Below, piece by piece: positions 27,005 to 35,780 of a DNA stretch of 64,000 nucleotides. This DNA is from Nocardia donostiensis (GTDB taxonomy: Bacteria; Actinomycetota; Actinomycetes; Mycobacteriales; Mycobacteriaceae): NCBI RefSeq assembly GCF_002081715.1, contig NZ_MUKP01000006.1, positions 62,001-126,000 of the forward strand, given 5' to 3'. The translations under genes and the position numbers were made by a program. The first letter of the stretch is position 1. Each line of letters opens with the position of its first letter. Below the pieces are notes generated by a model. It worked only from the letters and a program-made list of their open reading frames with translations, was not told where the DNA came from and did no database searches.

Positions 27005-27916
27005 GTGAACGATGACATCGACAACGCGACCGAGACGTTCGTCGGCTACCGCGAGCTGCTGTTCTCGGTGGTCTACAACATGCTCGGCAGCGTCGCCGAC
27101 ACCGAGGACGTCCTGCAAGAGGTGTGGTTGGCCTGGCAGGCCCGCGTTCGCGGCGCCGAGCCGATCGACAACGTCCGTGCCTATCTCACTCGGGTGGCAG
27201 TGAACCAAGCGCTCGCCCGCCGGTCCACGCTGGCCCGGCGCCGGGAAGACTATGTGGGGCAATGGCTTCCGGATCCGCTGCTCGACCATGATGCCACCGC
27301 GGGCGACGGTGCGGCGAGCGTGCTGCGGACAGAATCGTCGTCGATGGCGATGCTGGTGGTCCTGGAATCGCTGACTCCGCTGGAGCGGGCGGTGTTCGTG
27401 CTCAACGAGGTCTTCGCCTACCCGCACACCGAGATCGCCGGCATGGTCGACCGCTCGCCCGCCGCAGTACGCCAGATCGCTCATCGCGCCCGAGCCCATG
27501 TACAGGCGCGCAGGCCACGCACCCAGGTGGACCCGCGGGTCCGCCGGGAGGTGACCGAGCGCTTCGTCGACGCCGCAATGGGCGGAGACCTCGAAAAACT
27601 ACTCGCGGTGCTGGCCCCGGATGTCACCCTCTGGACCGATAGCGGCGGTGCCGGTGTCGCCACCTCTTTGCAGCCGGTCCACGGGAGGACCGCTGTCGCC
27701 GAGGTGTTCGTATCCGTTGCCGCGGCAGGCCTGGACGGTTACCGGGTGGGTTGGCGCACGGTCAGCGGCGATCCGTGCGCGGTGATTTTCGACGGTGACG
27801 CCCCATTGGCAATCGTCGTCCTCGATATCGCCCCCGACGACACTGTCATCGGAGTCTACTCGGTGACCAACCCCGCCAAGCTGACCCGGGTGAACGATCC
27901 GAATCCGGCTCGCTGA
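27005..27916 (+). CDS. ECF41-type (SigJ-like) RNA polymerase sigma factor
   Basis: A 303-aa ECF sigma factor. Region 2 is in FVGYRELLFSVVYNMLGSVA and DTEDVLQEVWLAWQARV; region 4 is in LTPLERAVFVLNEVFAYPHT and DRSPAAVRQIAHRARAHVQA. The last 110 residues form a SnoaL-like domain (AAMGGDLEKLLAVLAPDVTL) that controls activity in place of an anti-sigma factor. GGAGGA lies 5 bases before the GTG. It is divergent from the amidohydrolase operon, its likely target. It shares GYRELLFSVVY-MLGSVADTEDVL with the second ECF41 at 42153. Confidence 0.92.
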   Translation: MNDDIDNATETFVGYRELLFSVVYNMLGSVADTEDVLQEVWLAWQARVRGAEPIDNVRAYLTRVAVNQALARRSTLARRREDYVGQWLPDPLLDHDATAGDGAASVLRTESSSMAMLVVLESLTPLERAVFVLNEVFAYPHTEIAGMVDRSPAAVRQIAHRARAHVQARRPRTQVDPRVRREVTERFVDAAMGGDLEKLLAVLAPDVTLWTDSGGAGVATSLQPVHGRTAVAEVFVSVAAAGLDGYRVGWRTVSGDPCAVIFDGDAPLAIVVLDIAPDDTVIGVYSVTNPAKLTRVNDPNPAR

Positions 27917-28152
27917 GCATGGAGCCGAGTGGACCGTGCTGATCCCCGTCATCGGCTGCTCGGGTCGGCCGCGACCACGACGTCTACGTCGTCGCCGAGC
28001 CTGGACCGCCGACCGTGATTCGGTGATGCCGTCGGCGTTACCTGGCGTCGCTCCACGCGGCGAGAACGGTCGCCGATTCCGGGAACGGTGCGGGCACGAC
28101 ATTCAGAATGCTGGGCGAGCTGCTCGGCCTGTTCCGCGCTCAGCGACTGGAC

Positions 28153-28776
28153 TTAGTGTGCGCCTCGCCGGAAGCTGCTCTGCTCGGGTCCGGTGATGAC
28201 CAGGCCTGGGTTTCGCCTGTGTAGTTCGGCGGCGATGTCGTCCAGAGATATCGGGCGCAGCAAGCGTTCCGGCACGGTCACCGGATGGCCGGCTAAGAGC
28301 TTGCCTATCGGGCCGTATATCCATCTGGGCCAATGGCTTTCGGCGAACTTCGGGCTGGGTTCGACGAGTTCGACGGACAGGTATCTCGTGTTGGGGTCAA
28401 TTCTCGCTGTGACCACATGTACTCGCGATATCGCAGCCCATGGGATTCGTCCGAATGGCCTGAGCACCAGCCCATGATCGTCGACTGTCACAGCGGGCGA
28501 GGGACGGAGGAAGTAGCTCAGTCCGAGCAGAAGCGAGAGGGCACCCGCGACGATCGGAGCCACCACAGGGAACGTCGGCCTCGAGTCGACGGACATGGTC
28601 ACGTGTAACAAGCAGCCACTCGCTATCCCGATCAGACCTAACACCACCATGGCTACGTGGACGCCCGACGAAGATCGAAATATCGTCGGTGGTGCTGAGT
28701 CTTCCTGATGCTGATCCACGGCCAGAACTGTAGTGGTCGTTGTCCAGAGAGTTCGCTCACCTGGGGATACCGACAT
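28153..28776 (-). CDS. Membrane protein with STM3941-like PH-type domain
   Basis: The product of about 207 aa has two membrane segments (about residues 42-60 and 70-88) followed by a domain of about 100 residues (SPAVTVDDHGLVLRPFGRIP, then WAAISRVHV and SVELVEPSPKFAE) that resembles bacterial PH-like/STM3941 proteins. Function unknown. The start is uncertain: ATGs at 28788 and 28776 are both in frame, and the first 35 residues show no clear feature. Confidence 0.6.
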   Translation of the reverse strand: MSVSPGERTLWTTTTTVLAVDQHQEDSAPPTIFRSSSGVHVAMVVLGLIGIASGCLLHVTMSVDSRPTFPVVAPIVAGALSLLLGLSYFLRPSPAVTVDDHGLVLRPFGRIPWAAISRVHVVTARIDPNTRYLSVELVEPSPKFAESHWPRWIYGPIGKLLAGHPVTVPERLLRPISLDDIAAELHRRNPGLVITGPEQSSFRRGAH

Positions 28777-28807
28777 CAACCTCGGCAACGTCTCGATCCA
28801 TCAACTA

Positions 28808-28834
28808 CGGCTGCGCCGCGTAGCGGCGCAGCCG
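28808..28834. terminator. Perfect 12-bp hairpin
   Basis: CGGCTGCGCCGC at 28808-28819 pairs exactly with 28823-28834 around a 3-base loop. There is no T-tract, so it may act as an actinobacterial I-shaped terminator in either direction or as an element border. Confidence 0.5.
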
Positions 28835-29044
28835 TGCCTACTTCGAAACAGGCTGTCACAAGAGGGATCCCACCGGAGCAAGCTCGCCTGCAAGCCGCGA
28901 TAATGCCGCAGCCCGGCCTCCGCGACACCGATCGGGGTCGCGACCCGAAACAGCTGCACGCGAGATCGAACAGCGCCACCGTGACCTGTCCCGCGCACGA
29001 GACAAGCACGCGAAGCACGAGTCGCCACACTGGTCGAACGCGGC

Positions 29045-29320
29045 GTGCCTGTCGATGCTGCCGCACTGTGGCTTTGGTGCAGCTCACCTCGCCTGCCCGC
29101 CAGCAAACCTCGTCTCGTTCCCGGAGATCGAACACCAGAACAGCGACTTCTCGACTTCGGCCTCACACCTGACATCGCCCGTGCTGCTGCCGAGGGACGA
29201 ATACCTGAACCCGCGCCCACGCGCACGAGTCCCACGGCCGCGACCGCGGCATCGAACGATCTCGGTGAGAACCTGCCCCGGACGACGGCAGTCGCCGGAC
29301 AGGAACTACCGCTGGTGTGA
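29045..29320 (+). pseudogene. Unidentified gene remnant
   Basis: Across frames the region 28960-29320 gives REIEQRHRDLSRARDKHAKH, then VERGVPVDAAALWL, then PEQRLLDFGLTPDIARAAAE, each with good actinobacterial codon bias but separated by frame changes. This looks like one eroded gene with a charged helical start. I do not recognise the family. Nothing suggests a working product. Confidence 0.3.
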
Positions 29321-29404
29321 CGTAGCCGTCTTCGTCGGTTTACAGCCGGGCCCAGAGCAGTCGCCGGTTGAATAGCCGGTGTTCATATCCACCGATTGCC
29401 CGTT

Positions 29405-29473
29405 GCCAGTTGATCTGACGTATTGCCATCATTCTGACGCACGCAGGGGTCTCTCGCCATTAACCTGACGCAG
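29405..29473 (+). repeat. Three GCCA...CTGACG direct repeats, transposon-end-like
   Basis: GCCAGTTGATCTGACGTA (29405), GCCATCATTCTGACGCA (29425) and GCCATTAACCTGACGCA (29456) are three similar copies in the same orientation. A further pair, CGGCGAACTACGATGTC and CGGCGAACTACGACGTC, follows near 29559 and 29605. Arrays like this sit at the ends of IS21- or Tn7-like elements that bind transposase repeatedly. No transposase gene is present. Confidence 0.5.
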
Positions 29474-29661
29474 CTTCATCGTTCGGATCGGTGCTCGGGA
29501 GTTTGTGGCCGGTGGGTGCGGTCGCGGCAGTCGCGGCTGGTGATGCCTGCCGGGTGACGGCGAACTACGATGTCACCGGCCATGGCTGAGATCCGCTGGT
29601 ATCGGCGAACTACGACGTCGCTGATGCGCGGGGACGCCCAAGGTCTCGGGAGTGCGGCTGG

Positions 29662-30945
29662 TCACTGTCCGACATCGTCGGCCACTGTGGAGGTCGCGGT
29701 GTTGAGTACGGCGTCGAAGGCGTCGAGGACGGGGACGTGGAGGTAGGCGCTCTGTAGCCGTGTGCGGTCGGGGGCGGGGCCGCTGGTGGCTTCGCGGCGT
29801 GCGCGGCGAAGATCGACGAAGCCGAGTCCGAGGCCTGCGTCGGTGAATGAGGCTTCGATGCTTCCTTGTTCGGGTCGCTGCAGTGGCGTTGGTTCGACAG
29901 CGAAGCCGAAGGGTGCGTTTTCGTCGGGGTGCATATCCGCGGTATGTCCTTCGGTGCTGGTCAGGCCGAGGGCAAAGTAGTCGTCGCCCAAGGCGCGGTG
30001 CAGGTAGTGCCCCATAGGGAATCCGGTCAGGTGCCCGTCGAAGGAGACCGGCTCCTTCTGGATGTGGGCGTTGTGGGCGGCCAGGACGACGCGGGCTCCA
30101 GGTTCACAACGTTGCAGATGCCACAGGACCGAGTCGGCCATATAGCTGTCACGGGCAGAGGTGTCGGCGGCGATCCCGGTTCCGGCAAAGAGGTTGGCCA
30201 TGGCGCGGAAGCCGTAATCGGCGTTGACGGCAGCCTCGAGCTGACGGCGGGCGATGTCGTAGCCGCGCTGATCGCTGCGGGACACGTACAGCGGTTCGAC
30301 GGCTCGGAAACGGATGAGCAGGCGTGCCAGGATCGCACTGAGCGCGTCCTGATCGGCGGCCGAGAGGCGGGTCCACGCAGGCGCGGCCGAGGCTGCGGAG
30401 GCGCCGGCGAAGGACGCGGCGATCCGTGTCGCCGTCTCGATCGCCGGCAGCGTCTGCGGATCGACCTCGCGCAGGTAGTCGGCGACCGGGCCCAGCGCGG
30501 GGAGCAGGGACCCGCCGGCCGCTGGGATATCGATACCGGCGAAGCGCACCGGCGTGGCTGCCGTGGCGTTGTGCCGGCGGATCCAGCGCAGCGGCTCGTC
30601 GACTCCCACCGGGATCGTCCCGGCCAGGTGGGCTGCCAGCTCGTCATCGGTGCCCGCACCCTGCGCCCAGGCGTCGAGGGGGAAGCCCTCGCTGAAGCCG
30701 TACTCGAAGGCCAGGACAGTGAAGCCGCAGCGTTGGACCAGGAAGCGCAGGATGCGCTGCCGCATCTGCGCGAACTCGGTGATGAAGTGGGAGTTCTCGC
30801 CGATCGCGACGACACGGGCCCCGCCGGTGACCTCGCGCAGCGGTTCCAGGTCATCGAGCGGGTCGTCGGGGTCGAGATGCGTCAGTGGTACGGCATGGTC
30901 GCGAAGCCAGCCGGAGAGTGGAGAGGGATTGGGCAATACGGGCAT
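29662..30945 (-). CDS. Erythromycin-esterase-family protein
   Basis: A 427-aa member of the erythromycin esterase family. VVAIGENSHFITEFAQMRQR holds the conserved Glu/His pair near the N-terminus, FTVLAFEYGFSEGFPLDAW the second acidic site, and RVVLAAHNAHIQKEP the late AHN-H motif. Some members open macrolide lactones; others have unknown substrates, so resistance is not proven. It ends near transposon-like repeats and lies 81 bp after a Vat-type gene on the same strand. No clear ribosome binding site is seen before the ATG. Confidence 0.82.
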   Translation of the reverse strand: MPVLPNPSPLSGWLRDHAVPLTHLDPDDPLDDLEPLREVTGGARVVAIGENSHFITEFAQMRQRILRFLVQRCGFTVLAFEYGFSEGFPLDAWAQGAGTDDELAAHLAGTIPVGVDEPLRWIRRHNATAATPVRFAGIDIPAAGGSLLPALGPVADYLREVDPQTLPAIETATRIAASFAGASAASAAPAWTRLSAADQDALSAILARLLIRFRAVEPLYVSRSDQRGYDIARRQLEAAVNADYGFRAMANLFAGTGIAADTSARDSYMADSVLWHLQRCEPGARVVLAAHNAHIQKEPVSFDGHLTGFPMGHYLHRALGDDYFALGLTSTEGHTADMHPDENAPFGFAVEPTPLQRPEQGSIEASFTDAGLGLGFVDLRRARREATSGPAPDRTRLQSAYLHVPVLDAFDAVLNTATSTVADDVGQ

Positions 30946-31026
30946 ACAGTCACTCGATTCCGGGACGGTGCCGACTGGCGAAGGGGCAACGGTATGGGCG
31001 CGCGGGCCGCGTGGTGGTTACACCGC

Positions 31027-31674
31027 CTACGCGGGCACCGCTTTCTCCAGGTCGTCGATGGTGCCGGACATGATCGCGCGGACGTTCTCATTGATGTGCT
31101 CGATCGGCCAGTCCCACCAGGCTAGGGCCAGCAGGCGGTCGATATCGTCCGCGCTGAAGCGGTGGCGGATGAGTTGGGCCGGATTGCCGCCGACGATGCC
31201 GTAATCCGGGACGTCGGCAGTTACCACGGAGCCGGCGCCGACGATCGCGCCGTGGCCGATCCGTACTCCGGGCATCACCGTGACGCCGTATCCGATCCAG
31301 ACGTCGTTGCCGACTACGGTGTCACCGCGATTGGGCAGGTCCATGAGCAGATCGACATGCTGTGACCACGCGCCGCCCATGGTAGGGAACGGGAAGGTCG
31401 ACGGTCCGTCCATCCGGTGGTTGGCGCTGTTCATGACGAACCGCACGCCTGTGGCCAGGGCGCAGAACTTGCCGATGATCAGTTTCTCCGGACCGTAGTG
31501 GTAGAGGACATTGCGAGTTTCGAACGTGGTGGGGTCGTCCGGGTCGTCGTAGTAGGAGTACTCGCCGACCTCGATCAGCGGCGAGGTGACCAGGGGTTTC
31601 AGCAGTACCACGCGCGGCTGTCCTGGCATCGGATGCAGCACGGTGGGTGCGGTGACCGGGGGCTGTTCGGGCAT
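31027..31674 (-). CDS. Vat-type (CatB-related) xenobiotic O-acetyltransferase
   Basis: A 215-aa left-handed beta-helix acetyltransferase very close in pattern to Vat proteins: VEVGEYSYYDDP-like start (IEVGEYSYYDD), LYHYGPEKLIIGKFCALA, VMNSANHRMDG with the catalytic His, GDTVVGNDVWIGYGVTVMPG and VGGNPAQLIRHRF. Vat enzymes acetylate streptogramin A with acetyl-CoA. The ATG at 31674 is chosen because family similarity starts soon after; the frame extends upstream into an ABC-F remnant. Whether it acts on streptogramins must be tested. Confidence 0.85.
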   Translation of the reverse strand: MPEQPPVTAPTVLHPMPGQPRVVLLKPLVTSPLIEVGEYSYYDDPDDPTTFETRNVLYHYGPEKLIIGKFCALATGVRFVMNSANHRMDGPSTFPFPTMGGAWSQHVDLLMDLPNRGDTVVGNDVWIGYGVTVMPGVRIGHGAIVGAGSVVTADVPDYGIVGGNPAQLIRHRFSADDIDRLLALAWWDWPIEHINENVRAIMSGTIDDLEKAVPA

Positions 31675-31727
31675 GCGGAATCCGTTCTGTGAGTGGTTGT
31701 ACGAAGGTTGTTGTCGATGATCGAGAA

Positions 31728-32112
31728 TCAGGCCGAGGCCAGTGCGCGCATATCGAGCCGGGCACCACACCAGCGATCTCGAAGCCAGCGATCGTGGCCG
31801 ACCACTACCAGAGCACCTCGATAGTCGGCCAGGGCGTCTTCCGAACCACCGCGCAGCTCGAAAACCGTTGCCAGTTCGGCTTATTCGTCCTGAGCGAGAT
31901 AGCCGACGCCACCCTCGGCGTGCACGACAATCCCGCCCTGATCGGGGCTGCTCGCATCCGGCGAACAGGCGCAGCAGCGTGCTCTTACCGGACGCGTTCT
32001 CCCCGATGATCCCGGTGCATTCACCCGCACCGAACGAACAGGTGACCGCATCGAGAACCGTGCGGCCGTGGAAGGACTTGCTGACCGCGAACGCGGTGAT
32101 CCGAGGGGGCAC
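31728..32112 (-). pseudogene. ABC-F ribosomal-protection-type protein, gutted
   Basis: It starts with ITAFAVSKSFHGRTVLDAVT and a Walker A (GIIGENASGKSTLLRLFAG). In another frame it continues with VVHAEGGVGYLAQDE and stops. The last part reads FELRGGSEDALADYRGALVV, VGHDRWLRDRW, which is the end of the second ATPase domain. Most of both ATPase domains and the interdomain linker are lost. ABC-F proteins such as VgaA or MsrC protect ribosomes from streptogramins, lincosamides and macrolides, so its place before vat-like and ere-like genes is suggestive. Confidence 0.75.
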
Positions 32113-32265
32113 GAACTACCTCCGAAGCATTCGAGGACGACACGATCAGGGGCGACCGCTGAGCCTGGTGAACACTTCGAATGAGCATTGACGTCCTCGT
32201 TAGTGCGACGGATGTTGCGTTAAAATAATGGCACATCATGTCCCGCCGAGCAACCGGATAGCCCC

Positions 32266-32901
32266 ATGTCCCCTACCACAGAGTCCGCCCCCCCGCCGCG
32301 GTCACGCCCGGGCGGCCGCACGGCCCGCATTCGCGCTCAGGTCCTCGCAGCCGTTGAGGCGGAGCTGACCGAAAACGGCTACGACGCCTTGACCGTCGAT
32401 ACGGTCGCCGCCCGCGCTGGCGTGCACCGCACCACCGTGTATCGCCGTTGGCGCGATGTAGGGGGTCTGATCGCCGATGTGTTCGCCGCCGCAAGCGATC
32501 TGGATTGGCAACCACCCAACACCGGTTCACTATGCGGTGATCTTGCGGAGTTGAACCGCGAGATACAGGATTCGTTCACCGAGGAATCGTCGATCGCGCT
32601 GGCGCTGATCGCAGTATCTTTCCGCTCGGAGGACGCGGCGCGAGCACTGCGGCAACTGTGGGAGGACCGCTACACGCAATGCGAGATCGTCGTGGAGCGT
32701 GCGATCGGGCGCGGTGAGATCCCGGCCGACACCGATGCGCGCGCACTGCTTGTCACCGCTACGGCACCGGTGTATCACCGGTTGGTGCTGTTGCGCGCTC
32801 CGGCCGACGCCGGTTTTCCGGAGCGTGCGGCCGCGGCGGCGTTGCTGGCCGCGCAGGCCGGTGCTTTCGCATCGCTGGTAACGGGAGCTGTTACTGGCTG
32901 A
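32266..32901 (+). CDS. TetR-family regulator
   Basis: A 211-aa TetR regulator. The HTH lies at residues about 25-70 (IRAQVLAAVEAELTENGYDA, TVDTVAARAGVHRTTVYRRW). The C-terminal ligand domain is helical, with the AetR/C33-type ending (AAAALLAAQAGAFASLVTGA). It is divergent from the ABC-F remnant with 153 bp between starts and most likely once controlled the ABC-F/vat/ere genes. The ligand may be an antibiotic; that is inference. Confidence 0.88.
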   Translation: MSPTTESAPPPRSRPGGRTARIRAQVLAAVEAELTENGYDALTVDTVAARAGVHRTTVYRRWRDVGGLIADVFAAASDLDWQPPNTGSLCGDLAELNREIQDSFTEESSIALALIAVSFRSEDAARALRQLWEDRYTQCEIVVERAIGRGEIPADTDARALLVTATAPVYHRLVLLRAPADAGFPERAAAAALLAAQAGAFASLVTGAVTG

Positions 32902-33064
32902 CCTGAGGTGCCCCACATTGCTGGGATGCCTCATTTTCCATGGAACCGGACAGCGGACCGCTCCCCCACCACCGCTGCCGGTCACCGGCGAAGTCGAAAC
33001 GCCACGGACCGCACCCGAACAAAAGCCATGCCGCGTCGGCGCAAGGTTGGCCCGTGGGAGGGTG

Positions 33065-33415
33065 TCAGTCGCTTCCGGGTGGCACCGCGGGGGCGAAGAC
33101 GCAGTACATGCGGAGTTGTGTTTCGGCGATGATGGTGTGCCGTTCGTGTTTGTCGAGTAGATACATCGTGCCGGGTGCCAGGGGGTAGGTGGTGTTGTTG
33201 TCGCGGTCGAGTAGTTGGCCGTGTCCTTCGATGAGCCAGACAGCTTCGATGTAGTCGGGATAGTGCAGAGGGGTCCGGGTACCGGCAGCGACGGTGGTTT
33301 CGTGGTAGGAGAAACCGACGTTGTCGTCGGAGAGCACGATGCGCTTCGAAGTCCAGTGGTCGCTGTCGATCTGGCGGTCGGTGCCGGTGATCTCCTCGAG
33401 GGTTCGGACGATCAC
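33065..33415 (-). CDS. Ectoine-synthase-like (EctC) cupin, orphan
   Basis: The 116-aa cupin resembles ectoine synthase: MIVRTLEEITGTDR, NVGFSYHETTVAAGTRTPLH, YIEAVWLIEGHGQL, APGTMYLLDKHERHTI and LRMYCVFAPAVPPG align with EctC segments including the metal-binding HYPDYIEAV and KHERH parts. EctC normally has about 130 residues, so the C-terminus is short. No ectA or ectB is present. The GTG start overlaps the hydrolase stop (GTGA), so it is translated with that gene. It may cyclise imported precursor or do other chemistry. Confidence 0.75.
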   Translation of the reverse strand: MIVRTLEEITGTDRQIDSDHWTSKRIVLSDDNVGFSYHETTVAAGTRTPLHYPDYIEAVWLIEGHGQLLDRDNNTTYPLAPGTMYLLDKHERHTIIAETQLRMYCVFAPAVPPGSD

Positions 33416-34332
33416 GAGTGGTTACCTCCTTTGCTGATGGTGTGCAGGAACTCCAGTAGTTCAGTGGTCGCTTGCCGGGCTTCGGGCATGTTCTTCATGA
33501 TCCAGTTGTGGAACATTCCGGGGTATTCACGCAGGTCGACCTGCACACCGGCGGCGTCGCCGAGTTCTTTGATGCGGCGGGCATCGGGAAGCAGGATGTC
33601 GCGGTGGCCGATGAAAACCATCACCGGAGCGAGACCGGTGAGGTCGGCGAAGGCTGGGCTGATCTCGGGGTCGTCCAGCGCTCGCTCACCGGCATACCAG
33701 CGCCCCGCTTGTTTCAGGCCGGTGACACCGAGTTCGGGATCGCGGGCGTCGAGGGCCAGCGACAGGGGGTCGTCGGTGGCCAGATCGATCCACGGAGAGA
33801 ACAGCGCGAAGGCGGCCGGTTGCGGTTGCGCGCGTTCACGCAGGTGGCGAGCCAGGGTGAGCGCGAGGGTGCCGCCGGCCGAGTCTCCGAACACGATCCG
33901 GTCACCGGGCGCGCTATCCCCGAGGACCTCGTAGAAGGCCTTCTCGACCATCGGGATGATCGTCTCGTGGTCGTGTTCGGGAGCCAGCGGATACATCGGC
34001 AAGGAGTAGGTGCAGCCGAGCAGGTCCACCATTCTTGCGGCGAAATGCCAGTGGTGCGGTTCGGGTGCCTCGACGAACCCACCGCCGTGCAGATGGAAGA
34101 TGTGCCACAGTGAGGTCGGCCCGTCGGCCGGAGTGATCGTGTACACGCGGTGGCCTTCGATCACCCGGCTGGTGACCTGGTGGGTGTCGAGCATGCGCCG
34201 CGGTGGGTGTGACCGGCTCGGGATCTGGTGTCGCGGCAGTCCGTGGCGCATAGCGGAGGGGTCGGCGTAAAAGCGTTTGTTCCGCCGCAACAACATTCGC
34301 GCGATCATCGCCCGCGCACGCCATGACGTCAC
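33412..34332 (-). CDS. Alpha/beta hydrolase of the hormone-sensitive-lipase type
   Basis: A 306-aa esterase/lipase. FHLHGGGFVEAPEPHHW contains the HGGG oxyanion motif, IVFGDSAGGTLALTLARHL the nucleophile Ser, VMVFIGHRDILLPDA the acid and REYPGMFHNWIMKNMPEA the catalytic His. The N-terminal 45 residues are basic and may form a cap or membrane-peripheral helix. It overlaps the EctC-like gene by four bases, so both are one operon. Substrate unknown. Confidence 0.88.
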   Translation of the reverse strand: MTSWRARAMIARMLLRRNKRFYADPSAMRHGLPRHQIPSRSHPPRRMLDTHQVTSRVIEGHRVYTITPADGPTSLWHIFHLHGGGFVEAPEPHHWHFAARMVDLLGCTYSLPMYPLAPEHDHETIIPMVEKAFYEVLGDSAPGDRIVFGDSAGGTLALTLARHLRERAQPQPAAFALFSPWIDLATDDPLSLALDARDPELGVTGLKQAGRWYAGERALDDPEISPAFADLTGLAPVMVFIGHRDILLPDARRIKELGDAAGVQVDLREYPGMFHNWIMKNMPEARQATTELLEFLHTISKGGNHS

Positions 34333-34639
34333 AACCTGCCCTCCTGCCCAGTACGAACGCTGATGGACACAGGAGGGCTACCCAGCGAACGCGCGAATCC
34401 ACCTCGACGGCTTCACGGGCGCGGCTGAGGTCGTGGCGCTTCGAAAGGGTCCGATGCTGTCGGCTTTCGTCACCACGTTCACTTCCCAGCGCAACGCCAG
34501 GCTCGGAGCGGCACCGACCAGGGGTTCCAGCAGTAATCGCCGAAAAACAACGAATACGACCGTTCTTGCTGGTCGGTGCAGCTATAACGGAGGGCCTGAA
34601 ACGGGTCCGAGTAGATTCCCAGTGCGGGTATCCCCTACG
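34333..34639. other. Eroded region before the SDR fragment
   Basis: No intact gene. It contains the promoter side of the hydrolase operon and possibly the lost N-terminal half of the SDR remnant; no Rossmann TGxxxGxG motif can be read in any frame. Confidence 0.45.
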
Positions 34640-34920
34640 GAAGGGATGGGTTGTCTACTTCGGCACGAAGGCAGCAGTGGTAGCACTGTCCAAAGCATGC
34701 GCCATCGAGTTGGCACCCAAAGGTGTTCGGGTGAATACGATCTCGCCCGGGACGATGCTCACCGGCATGGTGCCGGACGTGGACGGAATCGTCGAGGTTT
34801 TGGACAAGATCCAGCCCGTCGGATACGCCGCGAATCCGTCTCAGACGGCGGCAGGCGTCCTGTTCCTCGCCTCGGACGAAGCCGACTACGCCGCCTGTCG
34901 GGTTGACTGTCGGTGGTGCG
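34640..34920 (+). pseudogene. Short-chain dehydrogenase, C-terminal fragment
   Basis: The frame reads YFGTKAAVVALSKACAIELA, then PKGVRVNTISPGTMLTGMVP and QTAAGVLFLASDEADYA, the catalytic YxxxK helix and C-terminal half of a classical SDR. The cofactor-binding half is missing and the end runs into the next, oppositely oriented SDR gene. The stop at 34949 lies inside that gene's coding region. Confidence 0.75.
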
Positions 34921-34926
34921 CAAGGG

Positions 34927-35742
34927 TCATCCGGGCACTTTGCGGCTGAGGTGTTCGTAGGCGCGATACTGCGTCGCACGGTCCTGAAGGTTCTGCTGGA
35001 CCACGTCGAAGGAACCGGCGCCGACGATGAGGCGCCGCGGCGGGTTCGGCAGGTCCACCAACTCCATGATCACCGGAGCGGCGGTGGCCGGGGCGGGGCC
35101 GGCGTCCTCACCCCACATCTCGATCAGCTCGTCGCGCAGCTGCTGGTAGTGCGGGTCGGGCGTGGTCGCCGTGGTGCCTGTGGTGAACAGGCCGGTGTCG
35201 TAGCCGCCCATCTGGACGATGGTGAGCTTGACGCCGAACTGTTCGACCTCCATCGCCACGGCCTCGCTCACCGAGTCCAGTGCCGACTTGCCGGCCGCGT
35301 ACAGGCCGATCATGGGGAAACCGCCACCGGTGCCCATCGTGGTGACCTGCAGGATGCGCCCACCACCCTGGGCGCGCAGATATGGCAGCACAGCCTGGGT
35401 CACCCATACCGCGCCGAACAGGTTCACATCGAAATGCGTTCTGATCTGTTCCTCGCTCGCCTCCTCCACCATGCCCAAAAGCATGGCGCCGGCATTGTTG
35501 ACCACAATGTCGAGCTTCCCGAAGGCCGCGACCGCCCGCTCCACGGCCTCGAACACGGCCGCGCGGTCGGTGACATCGAGTGGCAGCCGTACCAGGTCGT
35601 CGGGGTATTGCTGGGCAAGGTCGGCGAGGGGCTCGACGTTGCGCGCGGCACCGATCACCCGGTCGCCCGCCTGTAGCGCCGCCTCCGCGAACGCCCGGCC
35701 CAGTCCTCGTGATGCACCTGTAATGAGCCATACCCGCGTCAT
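34927..35742 (-). CDS. Short-chain dehydrogenase/reductase
   Basis: A 271-aa classical SDR. TGASRGLGRAF binds the dinucleotide, LDVTDRAAVFEAVER carries the adenine-site Asp, DIVVNNAGAML is the NNAG motif, and GLYAAGKSALDSVSEAVAME holds Tyr and Lys of the active site. The ATG at 35742 fits TGGAG just upstream; a GTG three codons earlier is weaker. It is divergent from the TetR gene at 35854 with two operator copies in between, so TetR-controlled expression is likely. Substrate unknown. Confidence 0.9.
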   Translation of the reverse strand: MTRVWLITGASRGLGRAFAEAALQAGDRVIGAARNVEPLADLAQQYPDDLVRLPLDVTDRAAVFEAVERAVAAFGKLDIVVNNAGAMLLGMVEEASEEQIRTHFDVNLFGAVWVTQAVLPYLRAQGGGRILQVTTMGTGGGFPMIGLYAAGKSALDSVSEAVAMEVEQFGVKLTIVQMGGYDTGLFTTGTTATTPDPHYQQLRDELIEMWGEDAGPAPATAAPVIMELVDLPNPPRRLIVGAGSFDVVQQNLQDRATQYRAYEHLSRKVPG

Positions 35743-35780
35743 GGGCTCCACCTACTCTTGCTCGATCTACCGTGACGAGA

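Noticed and set aside
28856..28862. TGTCACA outside the three ECF41-type promoters
   Set aside because: No gene starts at a suitable distance and the downstream CTCT block is absent; taken as a chance 7-mer.
29866..31125. Plus-strand frame of about 420 codons opposite the erythromycin-esterase-like gene
   Set aside because: The esterase-family motifs on the minus strand are complete; the plus frame is Gly/Arg/Val-rich without motifs.
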